A DNA stretch of 64,000 nt from SIG565 sp045594065 (GTDB lineage Bacteria; Bacillota; Clostridia; Oscillospirales; Acutalibacteraceae): positions 1 to 64,000 of the forward strand of contig JAZNXU010000017.1 of assembly GCA_045594065.1 (NCBI GenBank). The letters are read 5' to 3'. The notes under the pieces are model-generated. The model saw only the letters and a program-made list of their open reading frames with translations. It did not search any database and was not told the origin of the DNA. The number at the start of each line of letters is the position of its first letter. The stretch's first letter is position 1. Positions 51,793 to 60,116 of this stretch are shown in pieces. Made by a program: the position numbers and the translations under genes.

Positions 51793-51834
51793 ATGTTAAA
51801 CTATAAACAAACTATGTTGTAGTATATTAAACAA
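51793..51834 (+). promoter_or_regulatory. two Rex-like operators before the hydrogenase operon
   Basis: The Rex consensus is TTGTTAANNNNTTAACAA. The first site (51793-51810) matches 12 of 14 defined bases: ATGTTAA, 4 bases, TAAACAA. The second (51817-51834) matches 10 of 14: TTGTAGT, 4 bases, TAAACAA. They lie 37-78 bases before the first start codon. Rex represses fermentation genes when NAD+ is high. No clear promoter hexamers could be fixed around them. Confidence 0.55.
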
Positions 51835-51870
51835 ATAAAAAGCAAGAAATTTTTAGGGAGGAATTACCTT

Positions 51871-52368
51871 ATGAAGAAGAAAATCAGTAGCTTACCTTTT
51901 AACGGCACACCCGAACAGGAAACTCGTTTAAAAGCTGTAATCGAGGCTAATAAGCACGATAAGAGCCGCTTAATGGGTGTTATGCAGGAGGCTCAGGAAA
52001 TCTACGGCTATTTGCCGATAGAGGTGCAGAGTATGATAGCCGAGGGTATGGATATTCCGCTTGAGAAAATCTACGGCGTTGCAACATTCTATGCTCAGTT
52101 CTCACTCTCTCCCAAGGGTAAGTATAATATTTCGGTTTGCTTAGGTACTGCTTGCTATGTTAAGGGTGCAGGCGACCTTATGGATAAATTAAGCGAGCAG
52201 CTCGGCATCGGCGCTGAGGAATGCACTGCTGACGGTAAATTCTCTCTTACTGCCTGCCGCTGCATTGGTGCTTGCGGTCTTGCTCCCGTTCTTACCGTTA
52301 ACGAAGAGGTTTACGGTAGACTCGTTGTAGATGATATCCCCGGTATCTTAGCAAAATATCAAGACTAA
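51871..52368 (+). CDS. hydC: NuoE-like [2Fe-2S] subunit (HydC) of the hydrogenase
   Basis: A 165-residue thioredoxin-like ferredoxin of the NuoE/HydC family, which passes electrons between the flavin subunit and other clusters. The helical N-terminal part (LMGVMQEAQEIYGYLPIEV) is typical. Cluster ligands are C90 and C95 (VCLGTAC) and C131 and C135 (CIGAC). It is the first gene of a ten-gene operon and is separated from hydB and hydA by a regulatory cassette. The start follows AGGGAGG. It would act in an NAD-dependent, possibly electron-bifurcating, [FeFe]-hydrogenase. Confidence 0.9.
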   Translation: MKKKISSLPFNGTPEQETRLKAVIEANKHDKSRLMGVMQEAQEIYGYLPIEVQSMIAEGMDIPLEKIYGVATFYAQFSLSPKGKYNISVCLGTACYVKGAGDLMDKLSEQLGIGAEECTADGKFSLTACRCIGACGLAPVLTVNEEVYGRLVVDDIPGILAKYQD

Positions 52369-52395
52369 TTAATCAGTTTTAATCGGAGAAACGCT

Positions 52396-52761
52396 ATGAA
52401 AGCCATTGAAATAGCAACCATTTTAAACGCTCAGATAGTTTGTGGCGAGGATAAAAAGGACCTCGAAATTGCCTCCGCTTTCGGCAGCGATATGATGAGC
52501 GATGTTTTAGCATATGTTAACGATACTGCTGTGCTTCTTACCGGTCTTGTTAACGCACAGGTTATCCGCACAGCGGAAATGATGGATATGCCCTGTATAG
52601 TATTCGTTCGCGGCAAAAAGCCTACCGATGAAATGGTAAAGCTTGCGGGGGAGAGAGGTATTATCCTCATCGCAACCGAGCTTCGTATGTACGAGGCTTG
52701 CGGCAAGCTTTATATGGCAGGTCTGCCCGCAAGAAAAGATGCAGGTGAGCAAAATGCTTAA
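52396..52761 (+). CDS. DRTGG-domain protein (first copy)
   Basis: A 121-residue protein with a DRTGG-type alpha/beta fold: the opening KAIEIATILNAQIVCGED, the DMMSDVLAYVND strand-helix, LTGLVNAQVIRTAEMMDMPCIVF, and the last GIILIATELRMYEACGKLY. DRTGG domains are putative small-ligand sensors. It is 28 bases after hydC and overlaps the HATPase gene by 8 bases. A second, shorter copy lies at 54477 after the hydrogenase-like sensor, so each probably pairs with a neighbouring ATPase. Confidence 0.8.
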   Translation: MKAIEIATILNAQIVCGEDKKDLEIASAFGSDMMSDVLAYVNDTAVLLTGLVNAQVIRTAEMMDMPCIVFVRGKKPTDEMVKLAGERGIILIATELRMYEACGKLYMAGLPARKDAGEQNA

Positions 52762-53167
52762 CTTTCATTTTGTTGTTGACGGTAAGGATTTTACCTTAGC
52801 GGGTAATGCTTCGGGTCAGCTTAAGAAAAACCTACGCGAGTTGGGTCTTTCACCCGAAACGGTGCGCCGTGCTGCCATTGCTATGTACGAGGGCGAGATT
52901 AATATGGTTATCCACGCGGGCGGTGGAGAGGCTGATGTTACTGTTACAGAGGAGCTTATCGAAATCACCCTTACCGACCACGGTCCGGGCATTAAAGATA
53001 TTAACGCCGCTATGCAGGAGGGCTTTTCAACCGCGCCTGATGATATTAGGTCCTTAGGTTTTGGCGCTGGTATGGGACTTCCCAATATGAAGCGTTATTC
53101 CGATGAAATGACGATAGAGTCCACTCTGGGTGAGGGCACCACTATCGTTATGAAAATTAAAATCTAA
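52754..53167 (+). CDS. HATPase protein, RsbW/RsbT-like
   Basis: A 137-residue GHKL ATPase domain alone, of the anti-sigma or switch-kinase type. The N-box region is RAAIAMYEGEINMVIHAGGG, the G1 box is LTDHGPGI, and FGAGMGLPNMKRYSDEM is the G2 region, with GEGTTIVMKI at the end. There is no dimerisation or phosphoacceptor domain, so it is not a classical histidine kinase. ATG 52754 overlaps the DRTGG stop, and the longer frame is rejected. Role: probable phosphosignalling partner of the hydrogenase-like sensor that follows. Confidence 0.82.
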   Translation: MLNFHFVVDGKDFTLAGNASGQLKKNLRELGLSPETVRRAAIAMYEGEINMVIHAGGGEADVTVTEELIEITLTDHGPGIKDINAAMQEGFSTAPDDIRSLGFGAGMGLPNMKRYSDEMTIESTLGEGTTIVMKIKI

Positions 53168-53196
53168 ATTATTATCATTTATCTTTAGGTGTTTTA

Positions 53197-54477
53197 ATGA
53201 GTACATACAAACATTCAGTTTATCTCGAAAAGGATAAATGTAAGGGCTGTACTACCTGCCTGCAGCATTGTCCGACAGAGGCTATCAGAATAAGGGACGG
53301 TCACGCCGTGATAGACGCTAACCGTTGTGTTGATTGCGGTGAATGTGTAAAGGTATGCCCTCACAAGGCTAAAAAAACGGTACTCGATAAATTTGAAGAT
53401 ATAAAGAAATTCAAGTACAAAATAGCCTTACCGGCACCGTCGCTTTATGCTCAGTTTGAAAATTTGGACGATGTTGATTATGTGCTTCAGGGCCTTTTGG
53501 ACATTGGCTTTGATTATGTTTATGAGGTTTCCCGTGCAGCTGAGCTTGTATCAAGCTACACAAGAAATTATCTAAAGGCAGACGGTGTGCAAAAACCGGC
53601 AATCAGCTCAGCCTGCCCTGCAATAGTAAGGCTTATTGAACTGCGTTTTCCCTTTTTAAAGGATAATATTATAAAAATGCTGCCGCCTATGGAGATTGCG
53701 GCGTACCTCGCCGTAAAAGAGGCTAAACAAGCTCATCCCGAGCTTACAGATGATGACATAGGTGTCTGCTTTATTTCTCCGTGTCCTGCAAAGGTAAGCT
53801 ATATTAAAAATGGCTTTGGAGAGTATAAAAGCCGTGTAAATGTTGTTGTTTCTATCAGTGATATTTACTTTTTACTGTTAAATGCTATGAAGCGTGATAA
53901 GGCGCCCGCCGCACTTTCTAAATCCGGTATAATCGGTATAAGCTGGGCGGTATCGGGCGGCGAATCGACTGCGGTGTTTAACGATAAGTATTTAGCGGCT
54001 GACGGTATTGAAAATGTAATAAGGGTATTAGACCAGATTGAGGACGGCAACATTCCGAATTTGGAGTTTGTCGAGCTCAACGCCTGTACGGGCGGCTGCG
54101 TCGGCGGGGTTATGACAATGCAAAACCCCTTTATTGCCAAAACCAAGCTTCAAAGCTTGCGCCGATATTTACCCGTTTCACAGAACTTCCTTAGTGAAGA
54201 GGAGCTTAAATATATACCTGAATATTACTTTTTCGATAAATTGCCTGAGTATTTACCCATTACAAAGCTCAGCTCTAATATGGCGGAATCTATGCGAATG
54301 CTTGCCGACATACGCAAAATTCGCGATGAGCTTCCGGGCGTTGACTGCGGCTCCTGCGGTGCGCCGACCTGCCGAGCCTTTGCTGAGGATGTTGTTAAAG
54401 GTCAAGCAAGCCTTGATGATTGTATAATAAAACACAAGGCGGAATTTAAAGAATTTTTAAAAAAGGGTGATAGCTAA
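53197..54477 (+). CDS. sensory [FeFe]-hydrogenase-like Fe-S protein (HydS-like)
   Basis: A 426-residue protein with two N-terminal [4Fe-4S] motifs (C15/18/21/25 and C44/47/50/54). An H-domain-like core keeps cysteines in all three H-cluster loops: L1 SSACP (A139, C140), L2 SPCPAK (C196) and L3 NACTGGCVGG (C297, C301). A C-terminal Fe-S domain has CGSCGAPTC (C384/387/392, then C409). In L1 the first position, Cys and proton relay in catalytic enzymes, is Ala, as reported for the sensory HydS of Thermotoga. There is no PAS domain, unlike most group C sensors. Inferred role: senses H2 or redox state and signals through the adjacent HATPase and PHP proteins. It is distinct from the catalytic HydA at 58337. 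Confidence 0.85.
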   Translation: MSTYKHSVYLEKDKCKGCTTCLQHCPTEAIRIRDGHAVIDANRCVDCGECVKVCPHKAKKTVLDKFEDIKKFKYKIALPAPSLYAQFENLDDVDYVLQGLLDIGFDYVYEVSRAAELVSSYTRNYLKADGVQKPAISSACPAIVRLIELRFPFLKDNIIKMLPPMEIAAYLAVKEAKQAHPELTDDDIGVCFISPCPAKVSYIKNGFGEYKSRVNVVVSISDIYFLLLNAMKRDKAPAALSKSGIIGISWAVSGGESTAVFNDKYLAADGIENVIRVLDQIEDGNIPNLEFVELNACTGGCVGGVMTMQNPFIAKTKLQSLRRYLPVSQNFLSEEELKYIPEYYFFDKLPEYLPITKLSSNMAESMRMLADIRKIRDELPGVDCGSCGAPTCRAFAEDVVKGQASLDDCIIKHKAEFKEFLKKGDS

Positions 54478-54803
54478 TGACCGTAAGTGATTTTGCAAAT
54501 GCTAATTCATTAACCGTTATTGCCATGCCGTCACCCGACCGTGAAATTTGCGGCTGTTACATTGGCGACCTGCTTTCGTGGGTTATGGGCAGAGCCAAGG
54601 AAGACGACGCTTGGATAACAATAATGTCCAATGCAAATACCATAGCGGTAGCGTCACTTACAAATGTTGCGTGTGTTATTTTGGCTGAGAATGTGAGCTT
54701 AGATGGTGATATTGTTAAAACCGCCGAAGCTAACGGCATTAATGTGTTAAAAAGCCCGCTCTCTTCGTATGAAACGGCTTTACTTTTAAACGGTAAATTT
54801 TAA
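54477..54803 (+). CDS. DRTGG-domain protein (second copy)
   Basis: A 108-residue homologue of the protein at 52396, with AWITIMSNANTIAVASL, CVILAENVSLDGDIV and a last GINVLKSPLSSYETALLL strand. Its start overlaps the sensor gene stop (ATGA-type), and its stop overlaps the PHP start by one base, so it is tightly coupled to both. Probable ligand-binding component of the regulatory cassette. Confidence 0.78.
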   Translation: MTVSDFANANSLTVIAMPSPDREICGCYIGDLLSWVMGRAKEDDAWITIMSNANTIAVASLTNVACVILAENVSLDGDIVKTAEANGINVLKSPLSSYETALLLNGKF

Positions 54804-55531
54804 TGCCGAAGTTCTATTACGATTTACACACACATTCCTGCCTATCCCCCTGCGGGGATACAGATAACACACCCTGCAATATTGCAGGTATTGCCGCACT
54901 CTCACAGCTTAATATTGTAGCCCTTACCGATCATAACACCGCTCGTAATTGTCCCGCTTTTTTTAAAGCGGCAGAGCATTATGGCATTATTCCAATAGCG
55001 GGTATGGAATTAACCACCGCTGAGGATATACATATTGTTTGCCTTTTCCCGACACTTGATAAGGCACTTAAATACAGCGACTATATTGATACGCGCCGAA
55101 TTAAAATTAAAAACCGCCCCGATATTTTCGGTGAGCAGCTAATTTTAAGTGAAAACGATGAGGTAGTAGGTGAAGAGGAATTCCTCCTTTCGAATGCTAC
55201 TACAGTCACTGTAGATGAGGTTAAGGATTTAGTCGAGTCTTTCGGTGGAGTTTGCTTTCCAGCACATATTGACAGGGCTGCAAACAGTATAATTTCTGTG
55301 TTGGGCACCCTGCCCGATACCCCCGATTTTAACTGTGTTGAATTTTACGGCAGTGAAAAAATCGAGGAATACAGGGCGAAATACCCAATAAAAAACAAAA
55401 AGATTATTATAGATTCCGATGCCCACTATCTGCACAGCGTTCGGGATAAGGAAAATTATATAGAACTGTCGGCGAGCCCTGAAAACCCGCAAGAGGTAGT
55501 AGAAAAGCTTTTTAATTACTTGAGGGATTAG
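54803..55531 (+). CDS. PHP-domain phosphoesterase
   Basis: A 242-residue PHP (polymerase and histidinol phosphatase) fold. Metal ligands: DLHTHS (H9, H11), LTDHNT, GMELTT (Glu), CFPAHIDRA (His) and IDSDAHYL (Asp and His). Such proteins hydrolyse phosphate esters, nucleotides or phosphoprotein bonds with a multi-metal centre. Its place between the second DRTGG and the second HATPase suggests it removes a phosphate or destroys a signal nucleotide within the hydrogenase control system. Substrate unknown. It is one base before the next gene. Confidence 0.85.
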   Translation: MPKFYYDLHTHSCLSPCGDTDNTPCNIAGIAALSQLNIVALTDHNTARNCPAFFKAAEHYGIIPIAGMELTTAEDIHIVCLFPTLDKALKYSDYIDTRRIKIKNRPDIFGEQLILSENDEVVGEEEFLLSNATTVTVDEVKDLVESFGGVCFPAHIDRAANSIISVLGTLPDTPDFNCVEFYGSEKIEEYRAKYPIKNKKIIIDSDAHYLHSVRDKENYIELSASPENPQEVVEKLFNYLRD

Positions 55532-55532
55532 T

Positions 55533-56081
55533 ATGAAAGAATTATCACTCAACATTTTGGATATAACCGAAAATTCGTTAAAAGCGGGCTCTGTTTTTAC
55601 CGAGATTTTGCTTACAGAAACCGATGAAACACTAAGTATTATAATTCGTGATAACGGCTGCGGAATGAGTGAGGAAATGTGCGCACGGGTTACTGACCCG
55701 TTTTGCACCAGCCGAACTACACGCAAGGTGGGGCTCGGTGTTCCGTTTTTTAAGCTACAAGCCGAGCAAACAGGCGGCAGTTTTAAAATTACATCAAAGC
55801 ATATCGATAAGCATCCCGATAATCACGGAACAGTGGTTGAGGCACTTTTCTATAAAAACCATATCGACTTTACACCATTGGGTGAAATAGTTGAAACAAT
55901 TATAACCTTAATTCAGGGGCACCCCGAAACCGATTTTTATTTCTCCCACAAAAAGGGCGAGGCACAGGTGCTGCTTGATACCCGCGAAATTCGCGCTCAG
56001 CTCGGCGAAATTCCGCTTTCAGAGTTTGAGATACTTTGCTGGATTAAGGATTATTTAAATGAGCAATATATAAATCTGTAA
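55533..56081 (+). CDS. HATPase protein (second, GHKL family)
   Basis: A 182-residue GHKL ATPase: N box DITENSLKAGS, G1 DNGCGM, F box DPFCTSR, G2 KVGLGVPFFK, then a C-terminal ~70-residue extension (GEIVETIITLIQGHPETDF onward) without a phosphoacceptor His motif. It differs from the RsbW-like copy at 52754 by this extension and by intact kinase-like boxes. Probably part of the same signalling cassette. Confidence 0.82.
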   Translation: MKELSLNILDITENSLKAGSVFTEILLTETDETLSIIIRDNGCGMSEEMCARVTDPFCTSRTTRKVGLGVPFFKLQAEQTGGSFKITSKHIDKHPDNHGTVVEALFYKNHIDFTPLGEIVETIITLIQGHPETDFYFSHKKGEAQVLLDTREIRAQLGEIPLSEFEILCWIKDYLNEQYINL

Positions 56082-56121
56082 AAAGATATATTGATATATA
56101 CTAAAAGGAGAGGAAAGTATT

Positions 56122-56490
56122 ATGAAATCATTAGCTGAACTTCAGGCCATCAAAGACAAGATGCGCGACAAGGTAGTTCTTCGCGAAGGCTACGGTGAAA
56201 AGCGTGTAGTAGTTGGTATGGCAACCTGCGGTATTGCCGCAGGCGCTCGCCCCGTGCTTAACGCATTTGTTGCAGGCGTAAATGAGGCAGGTCTCGCTTC
56301 TAGCGTAACCGTTACTCAGACTGGCTGCATCGGCATCTGCGATTATGAGCCGGTTGTAGAGGTTTACGAGGCTGGCAAAGAAAAGGTAACCTATGTTAAA
56401 ATGACTGCCGAGAAGGCTGCAGAGGTTATTGAAAAACATTTAAAGAACGGCAATGTAGTGTCAGAGTACACTATCGCCGCTAATAAATAA
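56122..56490 (+). CDS. thioredoxin-like [2Fe-2S] ferredoxin
   Basis: A 122-residue thioredoxin-like ferredoxin, commonly found before hydB in these operons. VVVGMATCGIAAGARPVLNAF gives C36, and QTGCIGICDYEPVVEV gives C69 and C73. The fourth usual ligand (about position 41) is Ala or Gly, so only three Cys are in place. Electron carrier for the hydrogenase complex, or a structural subunit. The start follows AGGAGAGG. Confidence 0.82.
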   Translation: MKSLAELQAIKDKMRDKVVLREGYGEKRVVVGMATCGIAAGARPVLNAFVAGVNEAGLASSVTVTQTGCIGICDYEPVVEVYEAGKEKVTYVKMTAEKAAEVIEKHLKNGNVVSEYTIAANK

Positions 56491-56507
56491 TTGTGGAGGT
56501 TTAAGGA

Positions 56508-58322
56508 ATGATTCGTACACACGTATTAGTTTGCGGCGGTACAGGCTGTACTTCTTCGGGTAGTACATCGATTCAGCAGGCTTTTGCTGAAAACATTGAG
56601 GCTATGGGCCTTTCCGATGAAGTTAAAATTGTTCAGACCGGTTGCTTCGGTTTGTGCGCAATGGGTCCGGTTGTTATCATCCATCCCGATGGCACATTCT
56701 ACAGCCGCGTTGAGGTTGACGATGTTAAAGAAATTGTTGAGGAGCATCTTTTAAAGGGTCGTGTTGTAACACGCCTTGAATATAAGGATGATACCATTGC
56801 TGAAGAAATAGAAAATGTATCTCTTAACGATACTGCTTTCTACAAATCTCAGACCCGTGTAGCACTTCGCAACTGCGGTGTTATCAACCCTGAGGAAATT
56901 GATGAATATATCGCTATGGACGGTTATGCAGCACTCGGTAAGGTGCTTACCGAAATGACCCCTGAAGATGTAATTAAGTGCATCAGCGATTCAGGTCTTC
57001 GCGGTCGTGGAGGCGGCGGCTTCCCGACAGGCAGAAAATGGTCACTCACAGCTGCTAACCATGCCGATCAGAAGTATGTTGTTTGTAACGCCGACGAGGG
57101 CGACCCTGGTGCATTTATGGACCGTTCGGTACTTGAGGGCGACCCACATTGTATTATTGAGGCTATGGCAATCTGCGGTTACGCTACAGGTGCTACTCAG
57201 GGCTATGTTTATGTTCGTGCTGAGTACCCGATTGCAGTTTCCCGTTTAGCTATTGCTATTAAGCAGGCAAGAGAATACGGTCTGCTTGGCAAAAACATTT
57301 TTGGCTCAGGCTTCGATTTCGATTTAGATATTCGCCTAGGCGCTGGTGCTTTCGTTTGCGGTGAGGAAACCGCTCTTATGACCTCTATCGAGGGTAACCG
57401 CGGTGAGCCGCGTCCCCGTCCGCCTTATCCGGCAGTAAAGGGTCTTTTCGGCAAGCCCACCACCGAAAACAATGTTGAAACCTTTGCCAACATTCCGCAA
57501 ATTATTCTCCGCGGTGCTGATTGGTTTGCTTCAATGGGTACTGAGAAATCTAAGGGTACTAAGGTATTCGCTTTAGGTGGTAAGATTAAAAACACAGGTC
57601 TTGTTGAAATCCCGATGGGTACAACTCTTCGTCACATCATCGAGGAAATCGGCGGCGGTATTCCTAACGGCAAGAAATTCAAAGCCGCTCAGACAGGTGG
57701 TCCCTCAGGCGGATGTATTCCTGCACACCTTATGGACACCGAGGTTGACTACGATAACCTTGTTGCTATGGGCTGTATGATGGGCTCAGGCGGTCTTATC
57801 GTAATGGATGAAGACAACTGTATGGTTGATATGGCTAAGTTCTTCTTAGAGATTACGGTTGATGAGTCTTGCGGTAAGTGTACACCCTGCCGTGTTGGTA
57901 CTAAAAGACTTCTCGAACTCCTCGATAAAATCACCGAGGGCAAGGGAACTCTCGAGGATATCGACAGAATTGAAGAGCTTTCTAACTACATAAAGGCAAA
58001 CTCACTTTGCGGACTCGGTCAGACAGCTCCAAACCCTGTACTTGCAACCCTTAAGTTCTTTAAGGATGAGTACATCACACACGTTACAGATAAGAAGTGC
58101 CCTGCAGGCGTATGTAAAGATCTTCTCACATTTACAATCGATAAGGATAAATGTATCGGTTGCGGAATGTGCGCAAGACAGTGCCCTGCAAATGCAATTC
58201 TCAAAACAGATTATATCGCTGAGGGTCATAAACTTCCGTCCTATACAATCGACGCTGATAAGTGCGTTAAGTGCGGCGCTTGTATCGGTACTTGTAAGTT
58301 TAAGGCTATCAGTAAACAGTAA
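56508..58322 (+). CDS. hydB: NuoF-like flavin subunit of the hydrogenase (HydB)
   Basis: A 604-residue NADH-binding flavoprotein. An N-terminal thioredoxin-like [2Fe-2S] domain has C9, C14, C46 and C50. The FMN/NADH region has GRGGGGFPTGRKW (about 168-180) and GAGAFVCGEETALMTSIEGN (about 283-302). A [4Fe-4S] site SCGKCTPCRVGTKR lies near 450. Two C-terminal [4Fe-4S] motifs, CIGCGMCARQCP and CVKCGACIGTCK, end the chain. The domain order matches HydB of trimeric bifurcating [FeFe]-hydrogenases and HndC. It oxidises or reduces NAD(H) and exchanges electrons with HydA. Confidence 0.95.
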   Translation: MIRTHVLVCGGTGCTSSGSTSIQQAFAENIEAMGLSDEVKIVQTGCFGLCAMGPVVIIHPDGTFYSRVEVDDVKEIVEEHLLKGRVVTRLEYKDDTIAEEIENVSLNDTAFYKSQTRVALRNCGVINPEEIDEYIAMDGYAALGKVLTEMTPEDVIKCISDSGLRGRGGGGFPTGRKWSLTAANHADQKYVVCNADEGDPGAFMDRSVLEGDPHCIIEAMAICGYATGATQGYVYVRAEYPIAVSRLAIAIKQAREYGLLGKNIFGSGFDFDLDIRLGAGAFVCGEETALMTSIEGNRGEPRPRPPYPAVKGLFGKPTTENNVETFANIPQIILRGADWFASMGTEKSKGTKVFALGGKIKNTGLVEIPMGTTLRHIIEEIGGGIPNGKKFKAAQTGGPSGGCIPAHLMDTEVDYDNLVAMGCMMGSGGLIVMDEDNCMVDMAKFFLEITVDESCGKCTPCRVGTKRLLELLDKITEGKGTLEDIDRIEELSNYIKANSLCGLGQTAPNPVLATLKFFKDEYITHVTDKKCPAGVCKDLLTFTIDKDKCIGCGMCARQCPANAILKTDYIAEGHKLPSYTIDADKCVKCGACIGTCKFKAISKQ

Positions 58323-58336
58323 GGGGGTCCAACACA

Positions 58337-60076
58337 ATGGAAATGGTTAATGTAAAAGTAAACGGCATTGCCGTAAGTGTCGAAAAGGGCTCCACTATAC
58401 TTGAGGCTGCCCGTAAGGCAGGCGTAGAAATTCCTACACTCTGCTATATGAAAGAGAAAAACGAGATTGGTGCTTGCCGTATCTGTGTTGTAGAGGCTAC
58501 AGGTGCTCGCGGTCTTGTAACCGCATGTGTATACCCCGTAGCTGAGGGTATGGAAATTCAAACCAATACCGCTAAAATTCAAGAGGCTCGTAAAACCACA
58601 CTCGAGCTTATCCTTTCAACACACGAGAAAAAGTGTCTTTCTTGCGTTCGTTCAACTAATTGCGAGCTCCAGAAGCTCTGCCTTGAGTATGGCGTAGAAG
58701 AGGATGCTTTCGGTGGCTACAAGCCAGAGTATAAGCTTGATGAGAGCACACCGCACTTAGTAAGAGATAACAATAAATGTATTCTTTGCCGTCGCTGCGT
58801 TGCTGTTTGTGAAGAACAGTATGTAAGTGTTATCGGCGCTAACGACCGTGGTATTGATACTAACATCGGCTCTGCTTTTAATAAAGAGCTCGGCGATGTT
58901 CCCTGTATCTCTTGCGGTCAGTGTACAGCAGTTTGCCCCACAGGCGCACTGACTGAAAAGGACGATACCGATAAGGTTTGGGCAGCTCTTGCTGACCCCA
59001 CCAAGCATGTTGTTGTTCAAACAGCTCCGTCCATTCGCGCTACACTCGGTGAGTGCTTTGGTATGCCTGTTGGCACAAATGTAGAGGGTAAAATGGTTGC
59101 CGCTCTTCGTCGTCTTGGCTTCGATAAGGTGTTTGATACCGACTTTGCTGCCGACCTTACAATTGTTGAAGAGGCTAACGAGTTGGTTGAGAGAATCAAG
59201 AACGGCGGAACTCTGCCGATGATTACCTCCTGCTCGCCCGGTTGGGTTAAGTTCTGCGAGTTCTATTATCCCGATATGCTCGAGCATTTATCCTCCTGTA
59301 AGTCACCTCAGCAGATGGCAGGCGCAGTAATTAAGACCTATTACGCTGAAAAGATGGGTATTGATCCGAAAGACATCGTAAGCGTATCTGTAATGCCATG
59401 TACTGCTAAGAAGTTCGAAATTGGCAGAGCCGACCAGTCTGCAGCAGGTGTTCCGGATGTTGATATTGCTCTTACCACCCGCGAGCTTGCCCGTATGATT
59501 GACCGTGCAGGTCTTAAGTTTACAATGCTTCCCGATGAGGAATTTGATAACCCGCTCGGCGAGGACACAGGCGCAGCCGTTATCTTCGGTGCAACAGGCG
59601 GCGTTATGGAAGCAGCCGTTCGTACAGCTAATGCTTGGCTCAATGGCGCTACCGAGGCTATCGATTTAGAGGCCGTTCGTGGCACACAGGGTCTCAAAAC
59701 TGCTTCTGTTAATGTTGGCGGAACCGAGCTTAAGGTAGCCGTAGCATCAGGCGCAGCAGCTGCCAAGGTTGTTATGGATAAGCTTAAAAACGGCAACCCC
59801 GATGGTTGGGGCTTTATCGAGATTATGGGATGTCCCGGCGGCTGTGTAAACGGCGGCGGTCAGCCCATCCAGCCGCAGTATGTTCGTGATACTGTAGACC
59901 TTAAGGCAGTTCGTGCTAAGGCTCTTTACGATCAGGACGCTGCAATGGAAATCCGTATGTCACACGAATCACCTGTTATCAAAACTCTTTACAGTGAGTG
60001 GTACGACGGTTTTGGCGGTCACAAGGCTCACCACGACCTCCACACAACCTATACTGCAAGAAAGAAATTCAACTAA
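58337..60076 (+). CDS. hydA: [FeFe]-hydrogenase catalytic subunit (HydA)
   Basis: A 579-residue catalytic subunit that makes or uses H2 at the H-cluster. An N-terminal plant-type [2Fe-2S] domain has C36, C47, C50 and C64. A His-Cys3 cluster follows (H96, C100, C103, C109), then two [4Fe-4S] motifs (CILCRRCVAVC and CISCGQCTAVCP). The H domain has L1 TSCSPGW (C299, S300), L2 MPCTAK (C355) and L3 MGCPGGC (C499, C503). The small-subunit tail is C-terminal (EWYDGFGGHKAHHDLHT). L1 reads Cys-Ser where the Clostridium pasteurianum enzyme has Cys-Cys. Last gene of the operon; a strong terminator follows. Confidence 0.95.
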   Translation: MEMVNVKVNGIAVSVEKGSTILEAARKAGVEIPTLCYMKEKNEIGACRICVVEATGARGLVTACVYPVAEGMEIQTNTAKIQEARKTTLELILSTHEKKCLSCVRSTNCELQKLCLEYGVEEDAFGGYKPEYKLDESTPHLVRDNNKCILCRRCVAVCEEQYVSVIGANDRGIDTNIGSAFNKELGDVPCISCGQCTAVCPTGALTEKDDTDKVWAALADPTKHVVVQTAPSIRATLGECFGMPVGTNVEGKMVAALRRLGFDKVFDTDFAADLTIVEEANELVERIKNGGTLPMITSCSPGWVKFCEFYYPDMLEHLSSCKSPQQMAGAVIKTYYAEKMGIDPKDIVSVSVMPCTAKKFEIGRADQSAAGVPDVDIALTTRELARMIDRAGLKFTMLPDEEFDNPLGEDTGAAVIFGATGGVMEAAVRTANAWLNGATEAIDLEAVRGTQGLKTASVNVGGTELKVAVASGAAAAKVVMDKLKNGNPDGWGFIEIMGCPGGCVNGGGQPIQPQYVRDTVDLKAVRAKALYDQDAAMEIRMSHESPVIKTLYSEWYDGFGGHKAHHDLHTTYTARKKFN

Positions 60077-60080
60077 TATT

Positions 60081-60112
60081 AACCCCCCGAAGCTCAAAAA
60101 CTTCGGGGGGTT
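60081..60112. terminator. bidirectional terminator of the hydrogenase operon
   Basis: AACCCCCCGAAG (60081-60092) pairs with CTTCGGGGGGTT (60101-60112), between hydA and the convergent helicase-loader gene. Confidence 0.9.
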
Positions 60113-60116
60113 CCTT

